The position numbers and the translations under genes are program-made. Shown one piece after another: positions 36,601 to 47,426 of a stretch of 64,000 nucleotides of DNA. Positions within the stretch are counted from its first letter, which is position 1; every line of letters begins with the position of its first letter. Under the pieces are notes generated by a model. The model made no database searches and was not told the origin of the DNA. It was given only the letters and a program-made list of their open reading frames with translations. The stretch spans positions 1,662,501-1,726,500 of the forward strand of contig WHUZ01000007.1 of the NCBI GenBank assembly GCA_015179045.1, written 5' to 3'. Origin of the DNA: Kalaharituber pfeilii. Lineage: Eukaryota; Ascomycota; Pezizomycetes; Pezizales; Pezizaceae.

Positions 36601-37229
36601 CTCTGTCAATGGAGCTTTAATTCCAGCTAAGCCCCACTCTTTCTCTCTGTTTAAGTTTGTTTGCTTCATCTCTGTATATACACCTTCTATCGTCGCTTTT
36701 GCGGCAACGAACCTATCAAAATTGTTTTCAACAAGGACTTTAAGGGATTCGGACTTTTGGTCAATGGATCGGGTCAAGTATTCAAGGCCACGGGAAAGGG
36801 CCTCGGTGGAGTCATTTGAATGGACATCGCGGAGAAATGCAGCTGGGGAGAAGGTCTTTGATGAAATCAAGTAACGATTTCCTGAGCGGGAGATTAGCAC
36901 TGGAAAAGATAAGAGAACAGATAGCTCTGTGAGTTTGAAGGAACCTCACGAAGCTTCAGGTTGTCGTCCACCGGCAAGCCTTTCTGGCGCAGCACTCGAA
37001 CGACTGAGCTCGTCATTCCTAGAGGGTCTGCCTCGTCCTGTGGAACAGTAGAATCTAGGGTATTTCCTCCACTCCTCAATGACATGCCCTCCTCCTGGAG
37101 GACCGAGTACCGCGCCGTCGAAGCCTTGGTGGCTTTCCGATGGACAATTTGGCTGTCTTCAATTGGGTCCGACCATGTTTGCGGGAAAGGCTCTGTGAGA
37201 CGGTAGTGCCTCGCGACGGTAGCATCCAT
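33627..37229 (-). CDS. sec5: Exocyst complex component Sec5
   Basis: Subunit of the exocyst, which tethers secretory vesicles at the plasma membrane, for example at the hyphal tip. Ten exons: 37229-36950, 36899-36457, 36398-36169, 36113-35995, 35943-35194, 35129-34963, 34889-34686, 34607-34491, 34409-33859 and 33756-33627. All phases close, giving 996 residues. Family landmarks: HYRLTEPFPQTW near the N-terminus, NRYLISSKTFSPAAFL, LLELGVEDNPIWVWLLSRYD, SSFRRIPIGTLAMDTPEIIA, ESRKHHRLSEDGIKDL and LLTLSNLHLLKSELIPQL. Intron 7 is a GC-AG intron (AAG|GCAAGA). The last exon has a KDKDKDKD repeat from a TCCTTA microsatellite and ends RRRVAED. The start at 37229 was preferred over an in-frame Met at 37319 because family proteins begin close to this block. 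Confidence 0.93.
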
Positions 37230-38295
37230 TGCAACGCGGGCGCAGAGGGTGTGTAGAGCTAAGCTGGGGATGCTGGGGAGTTTCCAGTTAAGGACGAGAG
37301 TGCGAGCATGCGATTGCAAGATTAGAGACGGGGATTCTGAGGCACGGCTAAGTTGCTCGTGGGACAGTCCTGCGAGGACGCAGCAGTGCAGTAGCCTCGA
37401 TCAGATGCGATAAGAGCGATAAGATTGCCGCAGATAAAGAGCAGAAAGTTATCCCTCCCATCCATCAGGCGAGCTAACCTAGCCACCCGCAGGCCCCGCT
37501 GTTCTGCACATTGCATGCTCCACTCAGCAGCGTGCACATTCTATTCTGTAGCTACCTGTATGTCATGCTACGATTCCGGCTGTATTTGAGTTTGATGCGA
37601 TTTTAGTATTAAGTACTTAGTCAGCGTCTGGTTACGAGACTGGATTAAATTTGTACTAGTAGTATGTAACTCAGGTAGGGGTTCCAATCAAAATTTGCTC
37701 CTCTTTGATTTTCGATAACCTTTTTACAAAAATTCGCAAAATTAAAAACACAGCATAGATTGACTCTGTTTGTATCTATGTGCAGTTTGATATTTTTGCT
37801 GTGCTCTTATCGAGTTTGGAAATTCAGGAACAAAATGTGTTGATTAAAGGCGTCCGCTAGTCGCTCCTGGGTAATTCTGATTGCACTACCCCTCGTAGGG
37901 GAGGGGTAGGGCAACCAGACGCTCCTGAGTTCGGTCTCGAACAGAGCGCGGCGCTGCATGGAGCAAAAATGTTGCCCAAGAGGGAAAGTCCAAACATTCC
38001 AGATAATTGACCGTTGCGTGACATCTCCAACGTACATTTCGGTGCAGAATGCTTGCAGGTCGTTTCTTTCGACGGTGCTGCTCCGATGCTGACAGAACCA
38101 AAAAGGTGCGGGTGGGGTGTGGGCTCTCATCCGGAATAAGTCTGCCCGCATGAGTCTGCCCCAGCCGACAAGTCCCTCCATTTCTTGGTTTGTATCATAG
38201 CTCTGAAAAACCAGGCCCTCAATCTATCTTCCCCGCACTTCTACTAACTCAATTGAATCTATCTATACCTGTACTGCAAGACCTTTAAAATCAAA
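37230..38295. other. divergent intergenic region sec5 / adenosine kinase
   Basis: About 1.07 kb separating the two start codons; must hold both promoters. The stretch just before 38296 is pyrimidine rich. No gene recognised. Confidence 0.5.
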
Positions 38296-39769
38296 ATGAC
38301 AAAGGAATATCAGCTGCTGTGCTTGGGGAACCCCTTCTCGGTATCCCTCCCTCTCCAAGTGCCCACAAATTGTGTAAATGGCGAATAGCTGACTTGTGCA
38401 ATTGTTCTTCGCAGACATCCAGGTCAATGGGTGAGCACTTCTCTTCGATTCGTGAAACAAAGAGTTAATCTGTCTTCATATACTGCAGTGACCAGGCTTT
38501 GCTCGACAAGTACCAGCTCAAGGCCAACGATGCCATTCTCGCTGAGGAAAAGCACATGCCTATCTATGAGGAAATCACCAAGCTCAATCCCAGCTATGTT
38601 GCAGGAGGTGCTGCTCAAAATGCTTCTCGAGGTGCTCAGGTACAATAATTGTCTTTCATGCTGCGTCCATTGTTTGCGAGTTTCATTAAACTAACAACCA
38701 GTGGCATATTAGTATGTTCTCCCACCAAACTCCACCGTCTACATTGGCTGTGTCGGCAAAGATGGCTATGCCGACCAGCTTGTTGAGGCCTGTAGCAACA
38801 AGGGTGGTGTTAGAACAGAGTACCGCGTTGAGGAAACCGTTCCCACTGGAAAATGTGCTGTCATCATCACCGGCCATAACCGCTCCATGGTCACAGACCT
38901 TGGCGCCGCCAACCACTACAAGGACGAGCACCTTAAGTCTGAGAAGATCTGGAAGCTGGTTGAAAACGCCGATGTGTACTATGTTGGAGGATACCACTTG
39001 ACTGTCTGCGTTCCAGCCATTTTGGCTCTTGCCGAGCACGCTGCAGCTGCTAACAAGGTAAATTCCTTTGTTACCCTTGGAATTACACCTTAGCTGAGAA
39101 TACTCATCTAGATCTTCACCATGAACCTTTCTGCTCCTTTCCTTTGTACAGTTTTCAAAGACCAAATGGACTCTGTTGTTCCGTACTGGGACTACGTCAT
39201 CGGTAACGAGAGCGAAGCCCTGGCCTTCTCCGAGTCCCACGACCTTGGGGTAAGCTGTCCTCCACAATCCACCAGTGTAACATCTATGCTTATGTGCCTA
39301 CATAGACCACCGACATCGCCGAGATCGCCAAGAAGATTGCTGCTCTTCCAAAAAAGAACACTTCCCGACTCCGCGTAGTCATTATCACTCAGGGAACTGA
39401 GGCATCTATTGTAGCCACCCAAACGGACTCTGAACCTACTGTGCAAGTTTACCCTATTAGGAAAGTGAACCCTGCAGATATTGTGGATACCAACGGTGCT
39501 GGGTAGGTCCTTGATTCTTGTCATTCTCGCTTTATAACGCGGCAAGCTTATTTCCCCCAGTGATGCCTTTGCCGGTGGCTTCCTTGGAGGTTTGGTGAAG
39601 GGAGAGCCCATCTCGACCTGTATTGACATGGGCCATTGGCTGGCAAGCTTGAGCGTAAAGGAATTTGGACCTGCGTAAGTTCCATTCACCCCACTTTAGC
39701 ATTTCAGGTTTACATGCTGACAATCCACAAAAGTTACCCGAGGAGAAGCAGGTCTACTCGAAGGCCTAA
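38296..39769 (+). CDS. Adenosine kinase, two apparent frameshifts
   Basis: PfkB-family enzyme converting adenosine and ATP to AMP and ADP; it pulls the methyl cycle forward by removing adenosine. Eight exons: 38296-38340, 38415-38430 (a 16-nt microexon), 38489-38639, 38713-39057, 39112-39249, 39306-39502, 39561-39674 and 39734-39769. Landmarks: YVAGGAAQNASRGAQYVLPP, GCVGKDGYADQL, NRSMVTDLGAANHYK, DYVIGNESEALAF and the active-site signature DTNGAGDAFAGGF. The family N-terminus LCLGNPLLDIQ is obtained only if the C4 at 38331-38334 has one more C. The family C-terminus YPEEKQVYSKA is obtained only if the CCC at 39737-39739 has one more C. With both, the gene is 347 residues, the normal size, and every phase closes. 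I infer sequence errors rather than loss of the gene. Confidence 0.92.
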
Positions 39770-40473
39770 TTTTGCATTTCCTGCATGACACCTGACGTAG
39801 TACCATACCTAATTCAACATTGACACGACCAAGAAGAACAATTGAGGAATTCATCATACAAAAGTAGGGGCAGGAGTTTATCATTTTGCATTTTATCCCA
39901 CTAGATGTTTTTACATGTGCAATTATATTGAAAAGAATGCTGGGCATTGAATAAATGTTGACAACGCCATGCTCCGTTTCCCCTCAAAACCCTCGTGCTA
40001 GATAAGAACAAAACGGCATTAAAAAGCCGTGGGAAGAATGAGCATACATAATAGAACGGTGTCAAGAATTTTGTTGGAAATTTCTAGAGATGAAATGTTG
40101 CAGTCAACGCAGAAGAAATAAGGAGAGAATTGCCAATATAGGGACTGGTATCTGAAGTTTGATTGCCTGGCAGTGGTGAGCGGCATACTAAGGCGACTTA
40201 AAAACAATCTGGATTCTTACTGCTACGAAAAATTACCAGTTCCGTATTGTTGCGTTTACCCACCAGTGCCAAAGTGATCCAAATTCTCAGAAGCCCCAAA
40301 TTGCTGACTGAACAATGCTGCCGGTTCCATATTGTTGTCAACTTTCTGCAGTCCCTGCTTCTGTAGGAAGTTGTGATTGAGACCAACCACTACCAGGACC
40401 ATATAAGAACAGGCTCGTATCTCATCCACATTTCTCACACACGTGTTCGCCTGCTCCCGCGCCCGTGCATGCA
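39770..40473. other. intergenic
   Basis: Between the adenosine kinase stop and the start of the ALG1 relic. AT-rich 3' region; no gene recognised. The part near 40395-40473 would have been the ALG1 promoter. Confidence 0.45.
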
Positions 40474-41795
40474 ATGCCCATCCTTATCACCTCCATTGCG
40501 GTCTCTGTGATCCTGTTCTTTCTACTGACAAAACACCAGTCCTTGCCAAAGAGGCAGCACAGGCAAAGGAAGCGACATGCAGCAGCACTGATGGAGCTCA
40601 TCCAGAGAAACGTGTTGTGGTGCTGGTGCTGGCAGACATTGGGAAGAGTCCAGGGATGTAGTACCTGCGCTCTCGATAGTCCGGAATGGCGGCAAAGTAG
40701 ACCTTGCAGGCTACAGTGATGTACTCTCCCCCTTCCTATGGACCTTATACATATGATTCACTATACTGAATGACTGCAGAATCTTTTCCCCATCCCGAAA
40801 TCATGTCCTCCAACTCTATCACCATTGGCCCCATCATCCCCCCCCCAGCCTCCTCAACAACCTCAAACTCCTCTTCCCCATCTTCGCCCCATCAAGATCC
40901 TCTTTCAACTCAACAGCCTCCTCAATATCCTCATATACAGCAATCCTCTTTCTGCATCTTACCTTCTCGTCCAGAACCCTCCAGCCATGCCTACTCATCG
41001 TAGCCTGGTTCGTCAGCATGCTGAGGGGAATGAAGGTTGTAGTGGACTGGCATAATTTTGGATGGACAATATTGGGGCAGAAGCTGGGGAGAAATTCGGC
41101 ACCGATTATGCTGCTTGCGAAACTGTGAGTCGTATAAACTGGAGAAGACAGCTGAGCTTATTTTAAATACTAACTACAACTTTTATCAGCTATGATTGAG
41201 TCTTTGGAAAGATGTCAACTTCTCCGTCACACAAGCGATGAAACTCGTTCTCCGTCGAGACTACGGAATCTCGTAAATCCCCCTTAACTTCCATTTTCAC
41301 AATCTCAACTACCCTACTAACTCTGATCACACACCCCGGCTCTCCAATCAACACTCCACAACCGGCCTCCCTCTTACTTCTGACTCCTCCCCCTCTCTGC
41401 CATTGCAGAACTACTCGCCAACGTCCCACCCACCTCCTCCCATTCCTCCGCCCTTGTCTCCGGCGAGACCAAACTTCTTCTCTCTTCCATCTCGACCCCT
41501 CATAAAAACTTCCAACTCCTTCTCGATGCCCTCATTGTGTATGACCATGCTTCAGGCCTCTCATACTTCCTATCTCTCTCCTCACATCCACCTCCAACCC
41601 AAAAGCCGCCCCTCAACTCCCCAACCTGCTGCTCATCATCACTGGCAAGGGTCCCCTTAAATCCTTCTACTTCAACAAAATTGCGCAATTGAGCTACAGT
41701 GTGTCACAATTGAGACAACAGGATTGGGCGTGGAGGACAATCCAAAACTACCTGCATGCGCAGATTAACTTGTGTGCTTGCACACGGGTTCCTCG
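40474..41795 (+). pseudogene. alg1: 5' part of a decayed ALG1 (chitobiosyldiphosphodolichol beta-mannosyltransferase) gene
   Basis: ALG1 adds the first mannose to the dolichol-linked oligosaccharide on the cytosolic face of the ER. Recognisable pieces in order: a membrane anchor MPILITSIAVSVILFFLL, KRVVVLVLADIGKSPGM, RNGGKVDLAGYSD, SFPHPEIMSSNSITIGPI, PIKILFQLNSLLNILIY, YLLVQNPPAMPT, DWHNFGWTILGQKLG, VNFSVTQAMKLVLRRDYGI, NLLLIITGKGPLKSFYFNKI and VCLHTGSS. These lie in different frames with in-frame stops (TAG just after SPGM, TGA before the VNFSVTQAM block, TAA in the segment before VCLHTGSS), a missing A and a missing dinucleotide, so more than homopolymer errors is needed to explain it. Homology stops at 41795 at a possible splice donor (CTC|GTACTA). 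The rest of the gene is found 16 kb away at 57814. Confidence 0.85.
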
Positions 41796-41941
41796 TACTA
41801 ATTATAATTAAGAAAAATCACAAAAAGAAATAAAAAAAATACTATTATAATAATAGTATAAAATTCCAAGTCTATAATTTTTTAGATTTTACTAGCTTTT
41901 AAAAGTAATAGTGGTTGTCACTGAATAATTGAGAATGGTTA

Positions 41942-42676
41942 TGGTGGAGTGCACCTAGAAGGGACCACTTATAGTCACCATGTTTGAAGTGCTACTATAT
42001 TGTCAAACCACATCTGATTGAAACCTAAAGGACATTAATACGTAGTATTTTGTCTGCTCTACATTTTAATGTCCTCTATCAAAAAAAAAAAAAAAATTAA
42101 TGAGTATGTAGAAGCAGATTGAAAAGGAGGCACTTTGTATGGAAGAGCTGAAAAATGCAACGTGCCAAGAATGCTAGATCAGTACTAGTACAGGATAATC
42201 TAACCCTATATGGAAATGATTCACATATTCCTTTGACTACCATAGCGATATGCATGCATAATAGGTAAACATTTATACAAAATGATTGCCATATCGGAAA
42301 CAGACTTAAGGCTGCATGGAATTGTCAATCATAATGCTTCGAAGTTACACTCACAATAATCATCAGTATAGCATTTTGCAGCTGCCCTCAAAAAATTCAT
42401 TAGAGTTTAGCTCAGAATAAAACACTGATAGAATAATACCAAATGCCCACGAAGTCTAGGTTGTCCAATCTCTCGATTGCAAAGATGAGATGCCAAATGT
42501 GAGTGTGTTGTGGCCGAGGCCGGACGGTGCCAGAAAGCGGACTGAGGCCAACTGGGAGCCTGTGTGTAGAGTATACATACACCCCCCCCCCCAACCTAAC
42601 AAAAAAAAAAAAAAAAAAAAAAAAATGGTATTAGTCAGCACACGACGGAGTGGTCCCTTCTAGGTGCACTCCACCA
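41942..42676. mobile_element. non-autonomous TIR element, 735 bp, TA target
   Basis: Perfect 28-bp terminal inverted repeats starting TGGTGGAGTGCACCTAGAAG, flanked by TA on both sides (41940-41941 and 42677-42678). The interior is non-coding with A runs near 42081 and 42601-42625. Size and TA duplication fit a non-autonomous Tc1/mariner-like element. The unoccupied related site at 32424-32530 confirms both borders. Confidence 0.85.
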
Positions 42677-43234
42677 TACCAGAAGTTATCAGAGAAAATA
42701 CGCCAACCAAACTAGGCAGGAACCTCTTTAACCCTGCGAAATTTATTAGTAAGTAAAATATGAATTACCACGACTAAACGCCCCACACATCACCGCAATA
42801 TACGCATATCAACTTACATGCGATATGCCCCATCTAAGTCAAAGAGCTGTAATATAGCAAGAGCTCAGGAGCGATGTAAAAGCTATCATAATGCTCATGG
42901 TTCTTGATTCAGATGCAGACTCCAACTCAAATTTTGAGGAAATGGTCAAAGATACACTTCTTATGTCAATACAATGTTCCAGGGTGAATTGACACATAAA
43001 GAGGAATAGGATATGTGTGTGTTATATGTGGTTGTAGATGCGCACTGAAGGTTGATGTGGATCGAGATGTGTATAGGCGGATGCTGCATATGGTGCGAAA
43101 TGTTGTGGGTGTATGCAGCAAAGTAGGTTACTAACTGAGCTCTACTTACCAGAACAGCCATTTACCAGTCGATTTTGACTGGTAATGCTGGTACGTTGCG
43201 CCACCATCCAACGAAGGAAGGGGCCAAGGCACTA
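42677..43234. other. repeat flank between two transposons
   Basis: The first 75 bp match the repeat at 32424-32495. The rest up to the Fot1/pogo element shows no gene. Confidence 0.5.
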
Positions 43235-43276
43235 ACGTGCCCGATGTGGTAACGATCTGCCCCCCTGTAACGATCC
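43235..43276 (+). repeat. left terminal inverted repeat of the Fot1/pogo element
   Basis: Begins ACGTGCCCGATGTGGTAACG immediately after TA; inverted match to 45927-45968 with three mismatches. Confidence 0.95.
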
Positions 43277-43389
43277 TACATTTTCACCCCCGCTTCGGCA
43301 ACCTGCTCCTCATCTTTCAACCGCGATTATCCTGCATATCTCAGCGAATTCTACATATTTTGAACTCGTTTTACCCGCAGTTAATAGCT

Positions 43390-45597
43390 ATGCGACAGGA
43401 AAGTAAGCCTGAAAACATTAACCGAGCAATCGCTTATGCATACAAACATCGGGAAGAGTCAATACCAAAAATTGCTTCCTACTTTGATGTAAAAGCTATT
43501 ACATTACGTAGACGACTCGATGGGGTACAGAAAGGAAGGAAGGAGGCTCGCGAAAGGCAGCCATTGCTTACTAGAGGTGAAGAGAATGCATTAGAGGCCT
43601 GGGCACTTACAATGAGCTTTCCAGTTCATTTGCGAATGCTGAGATCTATGGCTGTTTTAATTCTGCAGCGAAGGTTTAGCAATGCAGTTCCAGGAGATCG
43701 GTGGCATGAGAGGTTTTTACTTCGACATCCCATAGTTAACAGCAAATATGTACAATATCTTGAGCGCATTCGGCATTCGCAAGGGACAAATATTCCAGCG
43801 CAGAAGGCATTTTATCGGTCACTCCGGACTACAATGCGCCAACTTAAGATCACCCCTGACAACCTCTGGAACTATGATGAAAAGGGTATTATTATGGGCA
43901 TTGCAACTGGCAGGCAGAAATGTATTGTTCGAGCAGGTCCAAGGCGAAAAATTGCAGTTACTGATGGCAATCGAGAATTTGTTACTGTCATAGAGACAGT
44001 AAATGCTGCTGGTCACATCATTCCTCCATACCTTGTCTGGCAGGCGAAAACCCATAGAGAAGGCTACTACGGTGCTGAGGGTGTCCATAAACTTCCTGCA
44101 ACTTTTGGACGCTCGCCTAGTGGATACATGGATGATGAACTAGGTGTTGAGTTTATAAAATATCACTTTGAGCCATATACTCGCCCCGTGAACCCTACCA
44201 CTACCTCCACTACCTCCACTGCCTCCACCACCCCTGCCTCCACCACCCCTGCCTCCACCGCCTCCACCGCCTCCACCGCCTCTACCGCCGGCACCCCCAT
44301 AGCAACCGGCCTTCCTACAAGCACTATACATGACAAACGCAGTATAATTATTTCGAGCGATTCACTGACCTTACCTCCCTCTAATATATCCGAATATCCT
44401 TGGCGCCTTTTAATTGTTGATGGTCACTCTTCCCATGTCGCTTACCAAGTCGTTGAATATGCACTCAATCACCGGATTCAAATGCTTTGTCTTCCCCCAC
44501 ATTCAACTCATTTAATGCAACCTCTTGATGTTGGATGTTTCTCTCCTCTCCAAAGACACTACCGCAATGGCTTACAAGATTGGATATATCAAAAGCCTTG
44601 TGATATTTTGCGCAAACCTGACTTCTGGGAAATTCTTTGTGGTGCCAGACAATCTACTTTTACTACCGATACTATTTTGGGTGCATGGCGGGGGTCTGGA
44701 TGCTGGCCTATTGATCCCGACAAAGTTATTCCTCCTCAAGTTCAAGCGACAATGACGGTCAATTCAGATCTCTCTATATTAGATACTCCATCAAAGCAAA
44801 TAGTACTACGAACTGCTCTGGACAAGGCAATTTTGACTCTACATACACGCAAGACTGTGATGGATCATGTATTGTTTCTGGAGGAAAAGCTAACAAAATA
44901 TACGGTGATTGAGCCTAATGCTACAACCTTCAAAGCTCTACGGAATGGTAAGATGGTCAAAAAAGCTCCGGCTGGTAGTTTGAAGCATATTAAAGGCCCT
45001 CGGACTCTTAATCGAGCGTATATTGAATCCTCTCGACAAGCCGAAGTCAAAGCAGCACTGGAAGCAGAGGAAAAGAAAGAGCGGAAGAGGCTGGAAAAGG
45101 AACAGAAAGCAGTAGAGAAGATAAGAAAAGAGGAAGAGAAAATTCAGAAGGCAGAGGAGCGACGAAAAATAGCTGAGGATAAGAAAGAAGCTGCTGAAGT
45201 GAAAAAGCAGCTAGCAGCGGAGGAGCGAGAAAGAAAGGCAAAAGAGAAACAAGAACAGAAAGAAATAGCTGCAGCTGAGCGGGCCGCAAAGAGAGGTCGT
45301 GGGGGAACTCGCGGGCGAGGCCGGGCCCGAGGAAGGCCTTTGGTTCAGGAGGTGGGAGGGTCCGAACACCTGCTAGGGGGGGGGGTGAAGGAGGTTCCAG
45401 TAGTAAATCTCGAGCCACAGACCTCTTCTATCATACCTGATGCCTCAGACGAAGTTACTGCTACTATCTCTAGTGCTTCATCTACCACTACGTCAAGTCC
45501 TAGTATTCCTGGATCACCTGAGGACTCTGAGGACACTGATGATGATATTGAGGTACAGAGATTAGCTCGAGAATGTGAATTTCTTCTATATATTTGA
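43390..45597 (+). CDS. DDE transposase, Fot1/pogo (Tigger) family
   Basis: Cuts and pastes its element at TA sites. 735 residues from the Met at 43390; a GTG-initiated extension to 43237 would run into the terminal repeat and is not used. N-terminus: helix-turn-helix/CENP-B-like DNA-binding part (NRAIAYAYKHREESIPKIAS, then ERQPLLTRGEENALEAWAL). The DDE core has NLWNYDEKGIIMG (first Asp), LLIVDGHSSH (second Asp) and MQPLDVGCFSPLQ (third Asp). The last two aspartates are separated by 35 residues, the DD35D spacing known for Fot1-like enzymes. An unusual Thr/Ser/Ala/Pro repeat (ORF positions about 44196-44300) is inserted between the first and second catalytic blocks. The C-terminal third is a Lys/Glu coiled-coil followed by GRGGTRGRGRARGRP, a likely DNA- or RNA-binding basic tail. 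No stops or frameshifts. Confidence 0.95.
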   Translation: MRQESKPENINRAIAYAYKHREESIPKIASYFDVKAITLRRRLDGVQKGRKEARERQPLLTRGEENALEAWALTMSFPVHLRMLRSMAVLILQRRFSNAVPGDRWHERFLLRHPIVNSKYVQYLERIRHSQGTNIPAQKAFYRSLRTTMRQLKITPDNLWNYDEKGIIMGIATGRQKCIVRAGPRRKIAVTDGNREFVTVIETVNAAGHIIPPYLVWQAKTHREGYYGAEGVHKLPATFGRSPSGYMDDELGVEFIKYHFEPYTRPVNPTTTSTTSTASTTPASTTPASTASTASTASTAGTPIATGLPTSTIHDKRSIIISSDSLTLPPSNISEYPWRLLIVDGHSSHVAYQVVEYALNHRIQMLCLPPHSTHLMQPLDVGCFSPLQRHYRNGLQDWIYQKPCDILRKPDFWEILCGARQSTFTTDTILGAWRGSGCWPIDPDKVIPPQVQATMTVNSDLSILDTPSKQIVLRTALDKAILTLHTRKTVMDHVLFLEEKLTKYTVIEPNATTFKALRNGKMVKKAPAGSLKHIKGPRTLNRAYIESSRQAEVKAALEAEEKKERKRLEKEQKAVEKIRKEEEKIQKAEERRKIAEDKKEAAEVKKQLAAEERERKAKEKQEQKEIAAAERAAKRGRGGTRGRGRARGRPLVQEVGGSEHLLGGGVKEVPVVNLEPQTSSIIPDASDEVTATISSASSTTTSSPSIPGSPEDSEDTDDDIEVQRLARECEFLLYI

Positions 45598-45926
45598 AGG
45601 TGCGTGTATCCTATATAATTCCTATATACATTTATTAACTTTAACTGAAAAGACTAGTGCTAGGCGAATGATTATTACTCATTTTCTATATTATTTTACT
45701 GATTCTGAGAACATTGAGCTATATTATATGCAGGGAGGGGTTAATTCATATAAATTATGATGAATTTGGTTATAGTTATTGGAATTTTGGCTTTTTCCTT
45801 ATTATGATAGTATATTCAGATTCAGCGGTATCAAATTGATATAATACTATGCAATTTCCGTAGTCGCAATATATCCAGTAATAGGTAATAGGGCAAGGAA
45901 TGCATGACGAGGAGTGCCAAGAGAGT

Positions 45927-45968
45927 GGATCGTTACAGGGGGGCAGCTCGTTACCACTTCGGGCACGC
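45927..45968 (-). repeat. right terminal inverted repeat of the Fot1/pogo element
   Basis: Reads GCGTGCCCGAAGTGGTAACG inward from the right end; followed by TA at 45969-45970. Confidence 0.95.
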
Positions 45969-46984
45969 TAGGTTACGTGGGGGAAATCAGCGACCCTCCT
46001 CTCTAATTAAGCCGACAATACGAAAGATTGTTTACATAACACATATGCCAAGACGCCTCAGTAGCAACGTATGTACTCGTACTAAACGCCTGGTCCGGAT
46101 TAGTGGGTTGACATGGGTTACCTAACTTAACGTAACGTAACGCAAAGCTGATAATCATATATCTTTCTTTCTTGTAAGAGTTCTCTCAGCTATTGTAATA
46201 GTTACACTGAAATACTCCTATTATAAATCATTTCTACTCTTATATTTAAAAATACAACTTTATATTTGCTTTTATATTCTTAAGAATTAATGTAATCAAG
46301 CAGGTTTGTAGTGCTTTCAAATTTATAGTACATTATATCATATTACTGACCCATTAGAATATACAACTCATATTTGTTCTTCATTTGCTTAGATTTTCCT
46401 TTATGATCCTCAAGATACTCTTCAGCAATTACAGATTCATCCTGGAGGTATACCATTAGATCCTGCAGGTATATCACAGACCACTAACTTGAGATTACCT
46501 CGCCCTTCTTTAACTTTTAAATTTTGCAGAAGGCCTCTTGTCAATCAAGGTCACACACCCTGGTCAAGCCTCGTCGCCATATGATAGCCCGCTGCGGAAG
46601 GTCTCAGATGCTATCTACAGTAGCGAGGTACAACTGATTAACACCACATAGCTTTTCGAACGCCCGCCAACTAAAGTGAACCTTTTGGACCTGTTTTCGT
46701 GTCCAGAGTATTATTTTTCGGCCTCTGGTATTTGGACCTTATCAGAGGCAGTTTATCTCAATCGGAAAAGTTATGGCATTAGCTTAGTATAACCTTTGAT
46801 TATAGAAATGTATGTTCTGCACCGTGCATGCACATCGGTTGCATATCGAGTCGTCAGTGAAGTTTGCGTGCGTGATTGTGGGTGCCTTCTGGTTGCCACG
46901 CACGTTGAGTTGATCACACTTCACACATTATGGTGATCGCGATACCGACCCCAGACAATATCGCCCCACAACCTCTCTTCCATA
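45969..46984. other. AT-rich spacer with a possible coding scrap
   Basis: Mostly AT-rich. Around 46395-46560 one frame reads like degenerate protein (IHPGGIPLDPAGISQ) but it has no start or family match. It may be an older transposon or gene relic. Confidence 0.35.
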
Positions 46985-47320
46985 ATGCCAGTTCGTCAAC
47001 CTAAAGCCACGAAGCGAAGAGGACCTCAAAAATCAGAGACTCCGCCTTCAGCACTTCCAAATGACCCACCGGACGTCAAAACTGTGTGACATCAGAGCCA
47101 GCACCAGCACTATGATAGCACCAGCACCTCATCCTCTATTCTCGGAACACCCTGTCCAGTGCCTGACTGCAACAAATCCTTCTCAGGCGGCAACCCTAGA
47201 GTAGCGATCCAAAGACACCAAAGAGTCTACGTCAAACAACATCAATCCCATAGCATCCGGTCCAAGGCAGATGGAGATTTCATTCAAAATCATTACGAGT
47301 ATTATCTGACTAGTAATTAA
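46985..47320 (+). pseudogene. zinc-finger-like ORF broken by an in-frame TGA
   Basis: Open from ATG 46985 (MPVRQPKATKRRGPQKSE) to TAA 47318-47320, 112 codons including stops, except for one TGA at 47087-47089. The second half reads CPVPDCNKSFSGGNPRVAIQ followed by RHQRVYVKQH, which looks like a C2H2 finger with a slightly unusual linker. The basic N-terminus and Ser/Thr stretch are consistent with a small DNA-binding protein. Function unknown. A single base change would explain the break, but the short length means it may itself be a fragment of a larger gene. Confidence 0.4.
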
Positions 47321-47426
47321 ATATGACGGACATTTTGACTGGCTCCTGCACATCTACCCATGCATGTATCATGATAGTAGCTAATCTAGTATATCCAAAT
47401 CTCCCGTCAGCTCTTCTCCTGCAGTG

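Larger units (their letters stand above)
43235..45968 (+). mobile_element. intact Fot1/pogo-type DNA transposon
   Basis: 2,734 bp flanked by TA (43233-43234 and 45969-45970). The 42-bp terminal inverted repeats, 43235-43276 and 45927-45968, differ at three positions and contain CTGCCCCCCTGTAACGATCC. One gene, the transposase at 43390-45597, fills most of it. The open frame and well matched ends suggest a recent or still mobile copy. A palindromic derivative sits at 29249-31114. Confidence 0.95.

Noticed and set aside
40474..41795. ALG1 as a live gene disrupted only by sequencing error
   Set aside because: It has in-frame stops and losses outside homopolymers (a missing A near 40662 and a missing dinucleotide near 40995), unlike the other frameshifted genes, although a mixed explanation cannot be excluded without reads.
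44140..44331. Gly-rich minus-strand frame
   Set aside because: Antisense shadow of the Thr/Ser/Ala/Pro repeat in the transposase.
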